Shown here piece after piece: positions 1 through 13,148 of a stretch of 64,000 nt of DNA. The first letter of the stretch is position 1. The number at the start of each line of letters is the position of its first letter. The notes below the pieces were generated by a model, which did not search any database, was not told where the DNA came from, and saw nothing but the letters and a program-made list of their open reading frames with translations. The DNA is from Taudactylus pleione (lineage: Eukaryota; Chordata; Amphibia; Anura; Myobatrachidae), in contig JAUIMM010001249.1 of the NCBI GenBank assembly GCA_031769625.1, forward strand, positions 372,001 through 436,000. The letters run 5' to 3'. The position numbers and the translations under genes were made by a program.

Positions 1-328
1 AGAATGTGATGAAGAGCTGTATAGTGGTACATTGTATAGAATATGTTGTATAGTGGTACATAGTATAGAATGTGGTGTAGAGCTGTATAATGGTACATAG
101 TATAGAATGAGGTATAGAGCTGTATAGTGGTACATTGTATAGAATGTGGTACAGAGCTGTATAGTGGTACATGGCATAGAATATGAGGTAGAGCTGTTAA
201 GTGGTATATAGTATAGAATATGGTGTAAAGTGGTACATAGTCTACAATATGTTGTATAGTGGTATATAGTATAGAATATGGTGTATAGTGGTACATAGTA
301 TAGAATATGGTGTGCAGTGGTTCATAGT
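1..328 (+). repeat. Left-edge segment, homologous to the start of the inverted block
   Basis: These units carry distinctive variants: GGCATAG near 173, GTTAAGTGG near 204, GTAAAGTGG near 224 and a CTACAATATGTTG variant near 242. The same ordered variants occur on the opposite strand just right of the first inversion junction, mapping as x to about 33,003 minus x (173 to 32,830; 251 to 32,752). The same marker series recurs in forward orientation near 51,256 and 62,107. The segment is therefore a dispersed sub-family of the array and not unique flanking DNA. Confidence 0.75.
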
Positions 329-520
329 ATAGAATGTGGTGTAGAGCTGTATAGTGGTATATAATATAGAATGATGTGTATAGTGTTACATTTTATAGAA
401 TATGGTGTATAGTGGTACATAGTATAGAATGTGGTGTATAGTGGTAAATAGTATAGAATATGGTGCAGAGCTGTATAGTGGTTCATAGTATAGAAAATGG
501 TGTATAGTAGTACATAGTAC
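313..520 (+). repeat. Segment repeated at about 32,281-32,490 just before the inversion
   Basis: The ordered variants TGCAGTGG (313), ATAATATAGA (361), a GTGTTACATTTTATA variant and GGTGCAGAGCTG recur at 32,281 onwards with a constant offset of 31,968. The two copies differ at several single bases, so they are clearly related but not recently copied. Together with the 1-328 segment, this shows that both sides of the first inversion junction have relatives lying next to each other at the window start. Confidence 0.75.
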
Positions 521-1835
521 ACAGAATATGATGTATAGCGGTACATAGTATAGAATGTGGTGTTGAGCTGAATAGTGGTACATTGTATATAATAAGGTGT
601 ATAGTGGTACATAGTATAGAATATGGTGTAGAGCTGTATAGTGGTACATAGTATAGAATGTGGTGTATAGTGCTACATACTATAGAATATGGTGTATAGA
701 GATACTTAGTATAGAATATGCTGTATAGTGGTACATAGCATAGAATATAGTGTAGAGGTTTATAGTGGTACATAGTATAGAATATGGTGTATAGTGGTAA
801 ATAGTATAGAATATGGTGTAGAGCTGTATAGTGTTTCATAGTATAGAATATGGTGTATAGTGGTATATACATAGTACAGAATATGGGGTAGAGCTGTATA
901 GTTGTACATCGTAAAGAATATGGTGTATAGTGGTACATTGTATAGAATATTGTTAATAGTGGTATATTGTATAGAATATGGTGTATAGAGGTAAATAGTA
1001 TAGAATATGGTGTATAGTGGTACATAGTATAGAATGTGGTGAACAGCTGTATAATGGTACATAGTATAGGATGTGGTGTATAGTGGTATATAGTATAGAT
1101 TATGGTGTATAGAGGTACATTGTATAGAATATGGTGTATAGTAGTACATAGTCTAGAATGTGGAGTATAGTGGTATATAATATAGAATGTGGTGTAGAGC
1201 TATATAGTGGTACATCGTATAGAATATGGTGTATAGTGGTTCATAATATAGAATATGGTGTATAGAGATACATAGTATAGAATATGGGGTATAGTGGTAC
1301 ATAGTATAGAATGTGGTGTATAGTGGTACATAGTGGTAAATAGTATAGAATGTGGTGTAGTGGTACATATGTAGAATGTGGTTTATAGTGGTGTATGGTG
1401 TAGAGCTGTATAGTGGTACATTGTATAGAATGTGGTGTATAGTAGTACATAGTATAGAATACGGTGTAGAGCTGTATAGTGGTACATAGTACAGAATGTA
1501 GTGTAGAGCTGTATAGTGGTACATAGTATAGAATATGGTGTGTAGAAGTACATAGTATAGAATGTGTTGTAGAGCTGTATAGTGGTACATAGTATAGAAT
1601 ATGGTGTATAGTGGTACATAGTATAGAATATGGTGTTGAGCTGTATAGTGGTACATAGTAGAGAATATGGTGTAGTGTTGTTTAGTGGGACATAGTATAG
1701 AATATGGTGTAGAGCTGTATTGTGGTACATTGTATAGAATATGGTGTATAGTGGTACATAGAATAGAATATGGTCTATAGAGGTACATAGTATAAAATAT
1801 GGTGTATTAGTGGTACATAGTATAGAATATGGTGT
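521..1835 (+). repeat. Diverged forward satellite, sub-family with GAGGTTTATAG marker
   Basis: This stretch mixes 29- and 37-bp units with more private variants than the HOR region. It includes GAGGTTTATAG near 755 and a TATATACATAGTACAG variant near 865-880. The same ordered variants reappear at 44,390-44,520 and near 54,640-55,480, and inverted near 37,680 and 40,030. Near 1,320-1,380 there is a doubled GGTACATAGTGGTA and a shortened unit with ACATATGTAGAATG. That shortened unit is found again inverted at about 36,645, 37,288 and 39,440. No gene or unique sequence was seen. Confidence 0.8.
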
Positions 1836-3435
1836 ACTGTGGTACATTGTGTAGAATATGGTGTATAGAGGTACGTAGTATAGAATATGGTGTATAGAGG
1901 TACATAGTCCAGATTATTGTGTACAATGGTACATAGTATAGAATGTGGTGTATAGTGGTACATAGTGGTACATAGTATAGAATGTGGTGTAGTGGTACAT
2001 AGTATAGAATGTGGTGTATAGAGGTATATGGTGTAGAGCTGTATAGTGGTACATAGTATAGAATGTGGTGTATAGCAGTACATAGTATTGAATATGGTGT
2101 AGAGCTGTATAGTGGTACATAGTATAGAATGTGGTGTAGAGCTGTATAGTGGTACATAGTATAAAATATGGTGTATAGTGGTACATAGTATAGAATATGG
2201 TGTATAGTAGTACATAGTATAGAATATGGTGTAGAGCTGTATAGTGGTACATAGTATAGAATATGGTGTAGTGTTGTATAGTGGTACATAGTATAGAAAA
2301 TAGTGTAGAGCTGTATTGTGGTACATAGTATAGAATATGGTGCATAGCGGTACATAGTAAAGAAAATGGTGTAAAGAGGTACATAGTATGGAATACGGTG
2401 TATAGTTGTACATAGTATAGAATATGGTGTATTGTGGTACATTGTATAGAATATGGTATATAGAGGTACAAAGTATAGAATATGGTATATAGTGGTACAT
2501 AGTATAGAATGTGGTGTATAGTGGTACATAGTATAGAATTTGGTGTAGAGCTGTATAGTGGTACATAGTATAGAATATGTTGTATAGTGGTACATAGTAT
2601 AGAATTTGGTGTAGAGCTGTATAGTGGTACATAGTATAGAATATGTAGTATAGTGTACATAGTATAGAATGTGGTGTATAGTGGTACATAGTATAGAATG
2701 TGGTGTATAGTGGTATATAGTATAGAATATAGTGTACAGAGGTACATATTATAGAATGTGGTGTAGAGCTGTATAGTGGTAAATAGTATAGAATATGTTT
2801 TATAGTGGTACATAGTATAGATTGTGATGTAAAGCTGTATAATGGTACATAGTATAGAATGTGGTGTATAGTTGTACATAGTATAGAATATGGTGTATAG
2901 TGGTACATAGTATAGAATGTGGTGTAGAGCTGTATAGTGGTAAATAGTATAGAATATGTTGTATAGTGGTACATAGTATATATTGTGGTGTAAAGCGTAA
3001 TAATGGTAAACATTATAGAATGTGGTGTATAGTGGTACATAGTATAGAATATGGTGTATAGTGGTACATAGTATAGAATGTGGTGTATAGTGGTACATAG
3101 TATATAATATGGTGTATAGAGGTACATAGTATAGAATATGGTGTAAAGAGGTAATTAGTCTAGGATATGGTGTATAGTATTACATAGTCTAGAATATGGT
3201 GTATAGTGGATAGAGGTACATAGTATAGAATGTGATGTAGAGCTGTATAGTGGTACATAGAAAAGAATATGATGTATAGTGGTACATAGTATAGAATGTG
3301 GTGTAGAGCTGTATAATGGTACATAGTATTGAATTTGGTATAGAACTGTATAGTGGTACATAGTATAGAATATGGTGTATAGTGGAACACAGTATAGAAT
3401 ATGGTGTATAGAGGTACATAGTTTAGAATATGGTG
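1836..3435 (+). repeat. Intermediate satellite copies preceding the HOR
   Basis: The marker ACTGTGGTACATTGTG, which I use as the phase anchor of the HOR, first appears at 1,836. Further markers follow in the same order as in the HOR. These are TCCAGATTA near 1,909, a doubled GGTACATAG near 1,960-1,976, and a 27-bp GGTGTAGTGGTAC unit near 2,000. The spacing differs from the 3,677-bp copies and single-base differences are more frequent. I read this as an older or partial copy of the HOR. Confidence 0.75.
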
Positions 3436-3460
3436 TGTTTAGTGGTACATAGTATAGAAT

Positions 3461-5270
3461 ACGGTGTATAGTGGTACATAGTATAGAATATGGTGTATTG
3501 TGATACATAGTATAGAATATGGTGTATAGTGGTACATAGTATAGAATATGGTGTATAGAGGTACATAGTATAGAATTTGGTGTATAGAGAAACATAGTAT
3601 AGAATGTGGTGTAGAGATGTATAGTGGTACATTGTATAGAATTTGGTGTATTGTGGTACATTGTATAGAATGTGGTGTAGAGCTGTATAGTGGTACATAG
3701 TATAGAATGTGGTGTATAGAGGAACATAGTATAGAATGTGGTGTAGAGCTGTATAGTGGAACATAGTATAGAGTGTGGTGTATAGTGGTATATAGTATAG
3801 AATGTGTTATAAAGCTGTACAATGGTACATAGTATAGAATGTGGTGTATAGAGGTACATAGTATAGAATATAGTGAATAGTGGTACATAGTATAGAATAT
3901 GGTGTATAGTGGTACATAGTATAGAATGTGGTGTATAGTGGTACATAGTATAGAATATAGTGTATAGTGGTACATAGTATAGAATATGGTGTATAGTGGT
4001 ACATAGTATAGAATATGGTGTATAGTGGTACATAGTATAGAATATGGTGTAGTGCTGTATAGTGGTACATAGTATAGAATATGGTGTACTGTGGTACATT
4101 GTCTAGAATTTGGTGTATAGAGGTACGTAGTATAGAATATGGTGTATAGTGGTACATAGTATAGAATGTGGTATAGCGGTACATAGTATAGAATGTGGTG
4201 TATAGATGTATATGGTTTAGAGCTGTATAGTGGTACATAGTATAGAATGTGGTGTATAGTAGTACATAGTATAGAATATGGTGTAGAGCTGTATAGTGGT
4301 ACATAGTATAGAATGTGGTGTAGAGCTGTATAGTGGTACATAGTATAGAATATGGTGTATAGTAGTGCATAGTATAGAATGTGTTGTAGAGCTGTATTTT
4401 GGTACATAGTATAGAATATGGTGTATAGTGGAAAATAGTATAGAATATGGTGTACAGTGGTACATAGTATAGAATATGGTGTAGTGTTGTATAGTGGTAC
4501 AAAGTATACAATATGGTGTAGAGCTGTATTGTGGTACATATTATAGAATATGGTGTATAGTGGTACATAGTATAGAATATGGTGTATAGAGGTACATAGT
4601 CCAGATTATGGTGTACAATGGTACATAGTATAGAATGTGGTGTATAGTGGTACATAGTGGTACATAGTATAGAATATGTTATATGGAGGTACATAGTATA
4701 GAATTTGGTGTAGAGATGTATAGTGGTGCATAGTATAGAGTATTGTGTATAGTGATACATAGCATAGAATATGGTGTAGAGCTGTATAGTGGTGCAGAGT
4801 GTAGAATATGGTGTATAGTGCTACATAGTATAGAATATGATATATAGTGTCATATAGTATAGAATGTGGTGTAGAGCTGTATAGTGGTACATAGTATAGA
4901 ATATGGTGTATAGTGGTACATAGTATAGAATATGGTGTATAGAGGTACATAGTCCAGATTATGGTGTACAATGGTACATAGTATAGAATGTGGTGTATAG
5001 TGGTACATAGTGGTACATAGTATAGAATGTGGTGTAGTGGTACATAGTATAGAATGTGGTGTATAGAGGTATATGGTGTAGAGCTGTATAGTGGTACATA
5101 TTATAGAATGTGGTGTATAGCAGTACAAAGTATTGAATACGGTGTAGAGCTGTATAGTGGTACATAGTATAGAATGTGGTGTATAGTGGTACATAGTACA
5201 GAATATGGTGTATAGTAGTAAATAGTATAGAATATGGTGTAGAGCTGTATAGTGGAACATAGTATAGAAT
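3461..5270 (+). repeat. Tandem duplication of about 1.8 kb, copy 1
   Basis: The ACGGTGTATA variant at 3,461 recurs at 5,271, and the AAAGCTGTAC variant at 3,811 recurs at 5,621; both are offset by 1,810 bp. Further along, the phase anchor at 4,088 recurs at 5,861, an offset of 1,773. The offset therefore drops by exactly one 37-bp unit within the duplication. The second copy runs into the first full HOR copy. Confidence 0.82.
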
Positions 5271-5860
5271 ACGGTGTATAGTGGTACATAGTATAGAATA
5301 TGGTGTATTGTGATACATAGTATAGAATATGGTGTATAGTGGTACATAGTATAGAATATGGTGTATAGAGGTACATAGTATAGAATTTGGTGTATAGAGA
5401 AACATAGTATAGAATGTGGTGTAGAGATGTATAGTGGTACATAGTATAGAATTTGGTGTATTGTGGTACATTGTATAGAATGTGGTGTAGAGCTGTATAG
5501 TGGTACATAGTATAGAATGTGGTGTATAGAGGAACATAGTATAGAATGTGGTGTAGAGCTGTATAGTGGAACATAGTATAGAGTGTGGTGTATAGTGGTA
5601 TATAGTATAGAATGTGGTATAAAGCTGTACAATGGTACATAGTATAGAATGTGGTGTATAGTGGTACATAGTATAGAATATAGTGTATAGTGGTACATAG
5701 TATAGAATATGGTGTATAGTGGTACATAGTATAGAATGTGGTGTATAGTGGTACATAGTATAGAATATAGTGTATAGTGGTACATAGTATAGAATATGGT
5801 GTATAGTGGTACATAGTATAGAATATGGTGTATAGTGGTACATAGTATAGAATATGGTGT

Positions 5861-8800
5861 ACTGTGGTACATTGTGTAGAATATGGTGTATAGAGGTACG
5901 TAGTATAGAATATGGTGTATAGTGGTACATAGTATAGAATGTGGTATAGCGGTACATAGTATAGAATGTGGTGTATAGTAGTACATAGTATAGAATACGG
6001 TGTAGAGCTGTATAGTGGTACATAGTATAGAATGTGGTGTAGAGCTGTATAGTGGTACATAGTATAGAATATGGTGTATAGTAGTACATAGTATAGAATG
6101 TGTTGTAGAGCTGTATATTGGTACATAGTATAGAATATGGTGTATAGTGGTAAATAGTATAGAATATGGTGTAGTGTTGTATAGTGGTACAAAGTATACA
6201 ATATGGTGTAGAGCTGTATTGTGGTACATATTATAGAATATGGTGTATAGTGGTACATAGTATAGAATATGGTATATAGAGGTACAAAGGATAGAATTTG
6301 GTGTAGAGATGTATAGTGGTGCATAGTTTAGAGTATTGTGTATAGTGATACATAGCATAGAATATGGTGTAGACCTGTATAGTGGTGCAGAGTGTAGAAT
6401 ATGGTGTATAGTGCTACATAGTATAGAATATGATATATAGTGTCATATAGTATAGAATGTGGTGTAGAGCTGTATAGTGGTACATAGTATAGAATATGGT
6501 GTATAGTGGTACATAGTATAGAATATGGTGTATAGAGGTACATAGTCCAGATTATGGTGTACAATGGTACATAGTATAGAATGTGGTGTATAGTGGTACA
6601 TAGTGGTACATAGTATAGAATTTGGTGTAGTGGTACATATTATAGAATGTGGTGTATAGAGGTATATGGTGTAGAGCTGTATAGTGGTACATAGTATAGA
6701 ATGTGGTGTATAGCAGTACATAGTATTGAATACGGTGTAGAGCTGTATAGTGGTACATAGTATAGAATGTGGTGTAGAGCTGTATAGTGGTACATAGTAT
6801 GAAATATGGTGTATAGTGGTACATAGTATAGAATATGGTGTATAGTAGTACATAGTATAGAATATGGTGTAGAGCTGTATAGTGGTACATAGTATAGAAT
6901 ATGGTGTAGTGTTGTATAGTGATACATAGTATAGAAAATAGTGTAGAGCTGTATTGTGGTACATAGTATAGAATATGGTGTATAGCGCTACATAGTAAAG
7001 AAAATGGAGTATAGAGGTACATAGTATGGAATACGGTGTATAGTTGTACATAGTATAGAATATGGTGTATTGTGGTACATTGTATAGAATATGGTATATA
7101 GAGGTACAAAGTATAGATTATGGTGTATAGTGGTACATAGTATAGAATGTGGTGTATAGTGGTACATAGTATAGAATTTGGTGTAGAGCTGTATAGTGGT
7201 ACATAGTATAGAATATGTTGTATAGTGGTACATAGTATAGATTGTGGTGTAAAGCTGTATAGTGGTACATAGTATAGAATGTGGTGTATAGTGGTATATA
7301 GTATAGAATATAGTGTACAGAGGTACATATTATAGAATGTGGTGTAGAGCTGTATAGTGGTAAATAGTATAGAATATGTTTTATAGTGGTACATAGTATA
7401 GATTGTGGTGTAAAGCGTAATAATGGTACATAGTATAGAATGTGGTGTATAGTGGTACATAGTATAGAATATGGTGTATAGTGGTACATAGTATAGAATG
7501 TGGTGTATAGTGGTACATAGTATATAATATGGTGTATAGAGGTACATAGTATAGAATATGGTGTATAGAGGTACATAGTCTAGAATATGGTGTATAGTAT
7601 TACATAGTCTAGAATATGGTGTATAGTGGATAGTGGTACATAGTATAGAATGTGATGTAGAGCTGTATAGTGGTACATAGAATAGAATATGATGTATAGT
7701 GGTACATAGTATAGAATGTGGTGTAGAGCTGTATAATGGTACATAGTATTGAATTTGGTATAGAACTGTATAGTGGTACATAGTATAGAATATGGTGTAT
7801 AGTGGAAACAGTATAGAATATGGTGTATAGTGGTACATAGCATAGAATGTTGTGTATAGTGGTACATATTATAGAATATGGTGTATTCTGGTACATAGTT
7901 TAGAATATGGTGTATAGTGGTACATAGCATAGAATGTGGTGTATAGTGGTACATAGTATAGAATATGGTGTGTTTAGTCGTACATAGTATAGAATATGGT
8001 GTATAGTGGTACATAGTATAGAATATGGTGTATTGTGATACATAGTATAGAATATGGTGTATAGTGGTACATAGTATAGAATATGGTGTATAGAGGTACA
8101 TAGTATAGAATTTGGTGTATAGAGAAACATAGTATAGAATGTGGTGTAGAGATGCATAGTGGTACATAGTATAGAATTTGGTGTATTGTGGTACATTGTA
8201 TAGAATGTGGTGTAGAGCTGTATAGTGGTACATAGTATAGAATGTGGTGTATAGAGGAACATAGTATAGAATGTGGTGTAGAGCTGTATAGTGGAACATA
8301 GTATAGAGTGTGGTGTATAGTGGTATATAGTATAGAATGTGGTATAAAGCTGTACAATGGTACATAGTATAGAATGTGGTGTATAGTGGTACATAGTATA
8401 GAATATAGTGTATAGTGGTACATAGTATAGAATATGGTGTATAGTAGTACATAGTATAGAATATGGTGTAGTGCTGTATAGTGGTACATAGTATAGAATA
8501 TGGTGTAGAGCTGTATTGTGCTACACAGCATAGAATATGGTGTATAGTGGTACATAGTATAGAAAATGGTGTATAGAGGTACATAGTATAGAATATGGTG
8601 TGTATAGTGGTTCATATTATATAATACGGTGTATAGTGGTACATAGTATAGAATATGGTGTATTGTGATACATAGTATAGAATATGGTGTACAGTGGTAC
8701 ATAGTATAGAATATGGTGTATAGAGATACAAAGTATAGAATATGGTGAATAGTGGAACATAGTATAGAATGTGGTGTATAGTGGTACATAGTATAGAATT

Positions 8801-9471
8801 TGGTGTAGAGCTATATATTGGTACATAGTATAGAATATGGTGTATAGAGGAACATAGTATAGAATGTGGTGTAGAGATGTATAGTGGTACATAGTATAGA
8901 ATATGGTGTATTGTGGTACATTGTATAGAATATGGTGTATAGTGGTACATAGTATAGAATATGGTGTATAGAGGTACATAGTATAGAATATGGTGTATAA
9001 TGGTACATAGTATAGAATGTATTGTATAGTTGTACATAGAATAAAATATGGTGTATAGCGGTATATAGTATAGAATATGGTATATAGTGGTAAATGTGGT
9101 ACATAGTATAGAATATGGTGTATAGTGGTACACAGTATAGAATATGGTGTATAGAGGTACATAGTATAGAATATGGTGTATAGTGGTACATAGTATAGAA
9201 TGTGGTGTATAGTGGTACATAGTATAAATTATGGTGTATTGAGTTACATAGTATAGAATATGGTGTATAGTGGTTCATAGTCTAGAATGTGGTGTATAGT
9301 GGTACATAGAATATGGTGTATAGTGGTACAAGTATAGAATGTGGTGTAGAGCTGTATAGTGGTACATAGTATAGAATATGGTGTATAGTGGTACGTAGTC
9401 TAGAATGTGGTGTATAGAGGTACATAGTATATAATATGGTGTGCAGTGGTACATAGTATAGAATATGGTGT
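5861..9471 (+). repeat. 3.7-kb higher-order repeat, copy 1 (3,611 bp)
   Basis: This copy runs from one phase anchor (ACTGTGGTACATTGTG at 5,861) to the next at 9,472. Diagnostic variants appear in the same order as in copies 2 and 3: TCCAGATTATGG near 6,547 and GTTTAGTCGTAC near 7,973. It also carries the variant with deleted bases after 9,095 (GGTAAATGTGG). It is 66 bp shorter than copy 2 because one 29-mer plus one 37-mer is missing near 6,160. By eye, identity to copy 2 over the aligned part is above 98%. Confidence 0.92.
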
Positions 9472-12400
9472 ACTGTGGTACATTGTGTAGAATATGGTGT
9501 ATAGAGGTACGTAGTATAGAATATGGTGTATAGTGGTACATAGTATAGAATGTGGTATAGCGGTACATAGTATAGAATGTGGTGTATAGTAGTACATAGT
9601 ATAGAATACGGTGTAGAGCTGTATAGTGGTACATAGTATAGAATGTGTTGTAGAGCTGTATAGTGGTACATAGTATAGAATATGGTGTATAGTAGTACAT
9701 AGTATAGAATGTGTTGTAGAGCTGTATATTGGTACATAGTATAGAATATGGTGTATAGTGGTAAATAGTATAGAATATGGTGTATAGTGGTACATAGTAT
9801 AGAATATGGTGTTGAGCTGTATAGTGGTACATAGTATAGAATATGGTGTAGTGTTGTATAGTGGTACAAAGTATACAATATGGTGTAGAGCTGTATTGTG
9901 GTACATATTATAGAATATGGTGTATAGTGGTACATAGTATAGAATATGGTATATAGAGGTACATAGTATAGAATTTGGTGTAGAGATGTATAGTGGTGCA
10001 TAGTATAGAGTATTGTGTATAGTGATACATAGCATAGAATATGGTGTAGACCTGTATAGTGGTGCAGAGTGTAGAATATGGTGTATAGTGCTACATAGTA
10101 TAGAATATGATATATAGTGTCATATAGTATAGAATGTGGTGTAGAGCTGTATAGTGGTACATAGTATAGAATATGGTGTATAGTTGGACATAGTATAGAA
10201 TATGGTGTATAGAGGTACATAGTCCAGATTATGGTGTACAATGGTACATAGTATAGAATGTGGTGTATAGTGGTACATAGTGGTACATAGTATAGAATTT
10301 GGTGTAGTGGTACATATTATAGAATGTGGTGTATAGAGGTATATGGTGTAGAGCTGTATAGTGGCACATAGTATAGAATGTGGTGTATAGCAGTACATAG
10401 TATTGAATACGGTGTAGAGCTGTATAGTGGTACATAGTATAGAATGTGGTGTAGAGCTGTATAGTGGTACATAGTATGAAATATGGTGTATAGTGGTACA
10501 TAGTATAGAATATGGTGTATAGTAGTACATAGTATAGAATATGGTGTAGAGCTGTATAGTGGTACATAGTATAGAATATGGTGTAGTGTTGTATAGTGAT
10601 ACATAGTATAGAAAATAGTGTAGAGCTGTATTGTGGTACATAGTATAGAATATGGTGTATAGCGCTACATAGTAAAGAAAATGGAGTATAGAGGTACATA
10701 GTATGGAATACGGTGTATAGTTGTACATAGTATAGAATATGGTGTATTGTGGTACATTGTATAGAATATGGTATATAGAGGTACAAAGTATAGATTATGG
10801 TGTATAGTGGTACATAGTATAGAATGTGGTGTATAGTGGTACATAGTATAGAATTTGGTGTAGAGCTGTATAGTGGTACATAGTATAGAATATGTTGTAT
10901 AGTGGTACATAGTATAGATTGTGGTGTAAAGCTGTATAGTGGTACATAGTATAGAATGTGGTGTATAGTGGTATATAGTATAGAATATAGTGTACAGAGG
11001 TACATATTATAGAATGTGGTGTAGAGCTGTATAGTGGTAAATAGTATAGAATATGTTTTATAGTGGTACATAGTATAGATTGTGGTGTAAAGCGTAATAA
11101 TGGTACATAGTATAGAATGTGGTGTATAGTGGTACATAGTATAGAATATGGTGTATAGTGGTACATAGTATAGAATGTGGTGTATAGTGGTACATAGTAT
11201 ATAATATGGTGTATAGAGGTACATAGTATAGAATATGGTGTATAGAGGTACATAGTCTAGAATATGGTGTATAGTATTACATAGTCTAGAATATGGTGTA
11301 TAGTGGATAGTGGTACATAGTATAGAATGTGATGTAGAGCTGTATAGTGGTACATAGAATAGAATATGATGTATAGTGGTACATAGTATAGAATGTGGTG
11401 TAGAGCTGTATAATGGTACATAGTATTGAATTTGGTATAGAACTGTATAGTGGTACATAGTATAGAATATGGTGTATAGTGGAAACAGTATAGAATATGG
11501 TGTATAGTGGTACATAGCATAGAATGTTGTGTATAGTGGTACATATTATAGAATATGGTGTATTCTGGTACATAGTTTAGAATATGGTGTATAGTGGTAC
11601 ATAGCATAGAATGTGGTGTATAGTGGTACATAGTATAGAATATGGTGTGTTTAGTCGTACATAGTATAGAATATGGTGTATAGTGGTACATAGTATAGAA
11701 TATGGTGTATTGTGATACATAGTATAGAATATGGTGTATAGTGGTACATAGTATAGAATATGGTGTATAGAGGTACATAGTATAGAATTTGGTGTATAGA
11801 GAAACATAGTATAGAATGTGGTGTAGAGATGCATAGTGGTACATAGTATAGAATTTGGTGTATTGTGGTACATTGTATAGAATGTGGTGTAGAGCTGTAT
11901 AGTGGTACATAGTATAGAATGTGGTGTATAGAGGAACATAGTATAGAATGTGGTGTAGAGCTGTATAGTGGAACATAGTATAGAGTGTGGTGTATAGTGG
12001 TATATAGTATAGAATGTGGTATAAAGCTGTACAATGGTACATAGTATAGAATGTGGTGTATAGTGGTACATAGTATAGAATATAGTGTATAGTGGTACAT
12101 AGTATAGAATATGGTGTATAGTAGTACATAGTATAGAATATGGTGTAGTGCTGTATAGTGGTACATAGTATAGAATATGGTGTAGAGCTGTATTGTGCTA
12201 CACAGCATAGAATATGGTGTATAGTGGTACATAGTATAGAAAATGGTGTATAGAGGTACATAGTATAGAATATGGTGTGTATAGTGGTTCATATTATATA
12301 ATACGGTGTATAGTGGTACATAGTATAGAATATGGTGTATTGTGATACATAGTATAGAATATGGTGTACAGTGGTACATAGTATAGAATATGGTGTATAG

Positions 12401-13148
12401 AGATACAAAGTATAGAATATGGTGAATAGTGGAACATAGTATAGAATGTGGTGTATAGTGGTACATAGTATAGAATTTGGTGTAGAGCTATATATTGGTA
12501 CATAGTATAGAATATGGTGTATAGAGGAACATAGTATAGAATGTGGTGTAGAGATGTATAGTGGTACATAGTATAGAATATGGTGTATTGTGGTACATTG
12601 TATAGAATATGGTGTATAGTGGTACATAGTATAGAATATGGTGTATAGAGGTACATAGTATAGAATATGGTGTATAATGGTACATAGTATAGAATGTATT
12701 GTATAGTTGTACATAGAATAAAATATGGTGTATAGCGGTATATAGTATAGAATATGGTATATAGTGGTAAATGTGGTACATAGTATAGAATATGGTGTAT
12801 AGTGGTACACAGTATAGAATATGGTGTATAGAGGTACATAGTATAGAATATGGTGTATAGTGGTACATAGTATAGAATGTGGTGTATAGTGGTACATAGT
12901 ATAAATTATGGTGTATTGAGTTACATAGTATAGAATATGGTGTATAGTGGTTCATAGTCTAGAATGTGGTGTATAGTGGTACATAGAATATGGTGTATAG
13001 TGGTACAAGTATAGAATGTGGTGTAGAGCTGTATAGTGGTACATAGTATAGAATATGGTGTATAGTGGTACGTAGTCTAGAATGTGGTGTATAGAGGTAC
13101 ATAGTATATAATATGGTGTGCAGTGGTACATAGTATAGAATATGGTGT
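9472..13148 (+). repeat. 3.7-kb higher-order repeat, copy 2 (3,677 bp, reference copy)
   Basis: Phase anchors lie at 9,472 and 13,149. GTTTAGTCG lies at 11,649, exactly 3,677 bp after its counterpart in copy 1, and recurs 3,677 bp later in copy 3. Corresponding lines of sequence at +3,677 are almost identical, including rare point variants. This copy shares with copy 1 a 20-bp deletion after 12,772 that leaves GGTAAATGTGG. Copy 3 and the later relatives keep the intact sequence. Confidence 0.95.
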
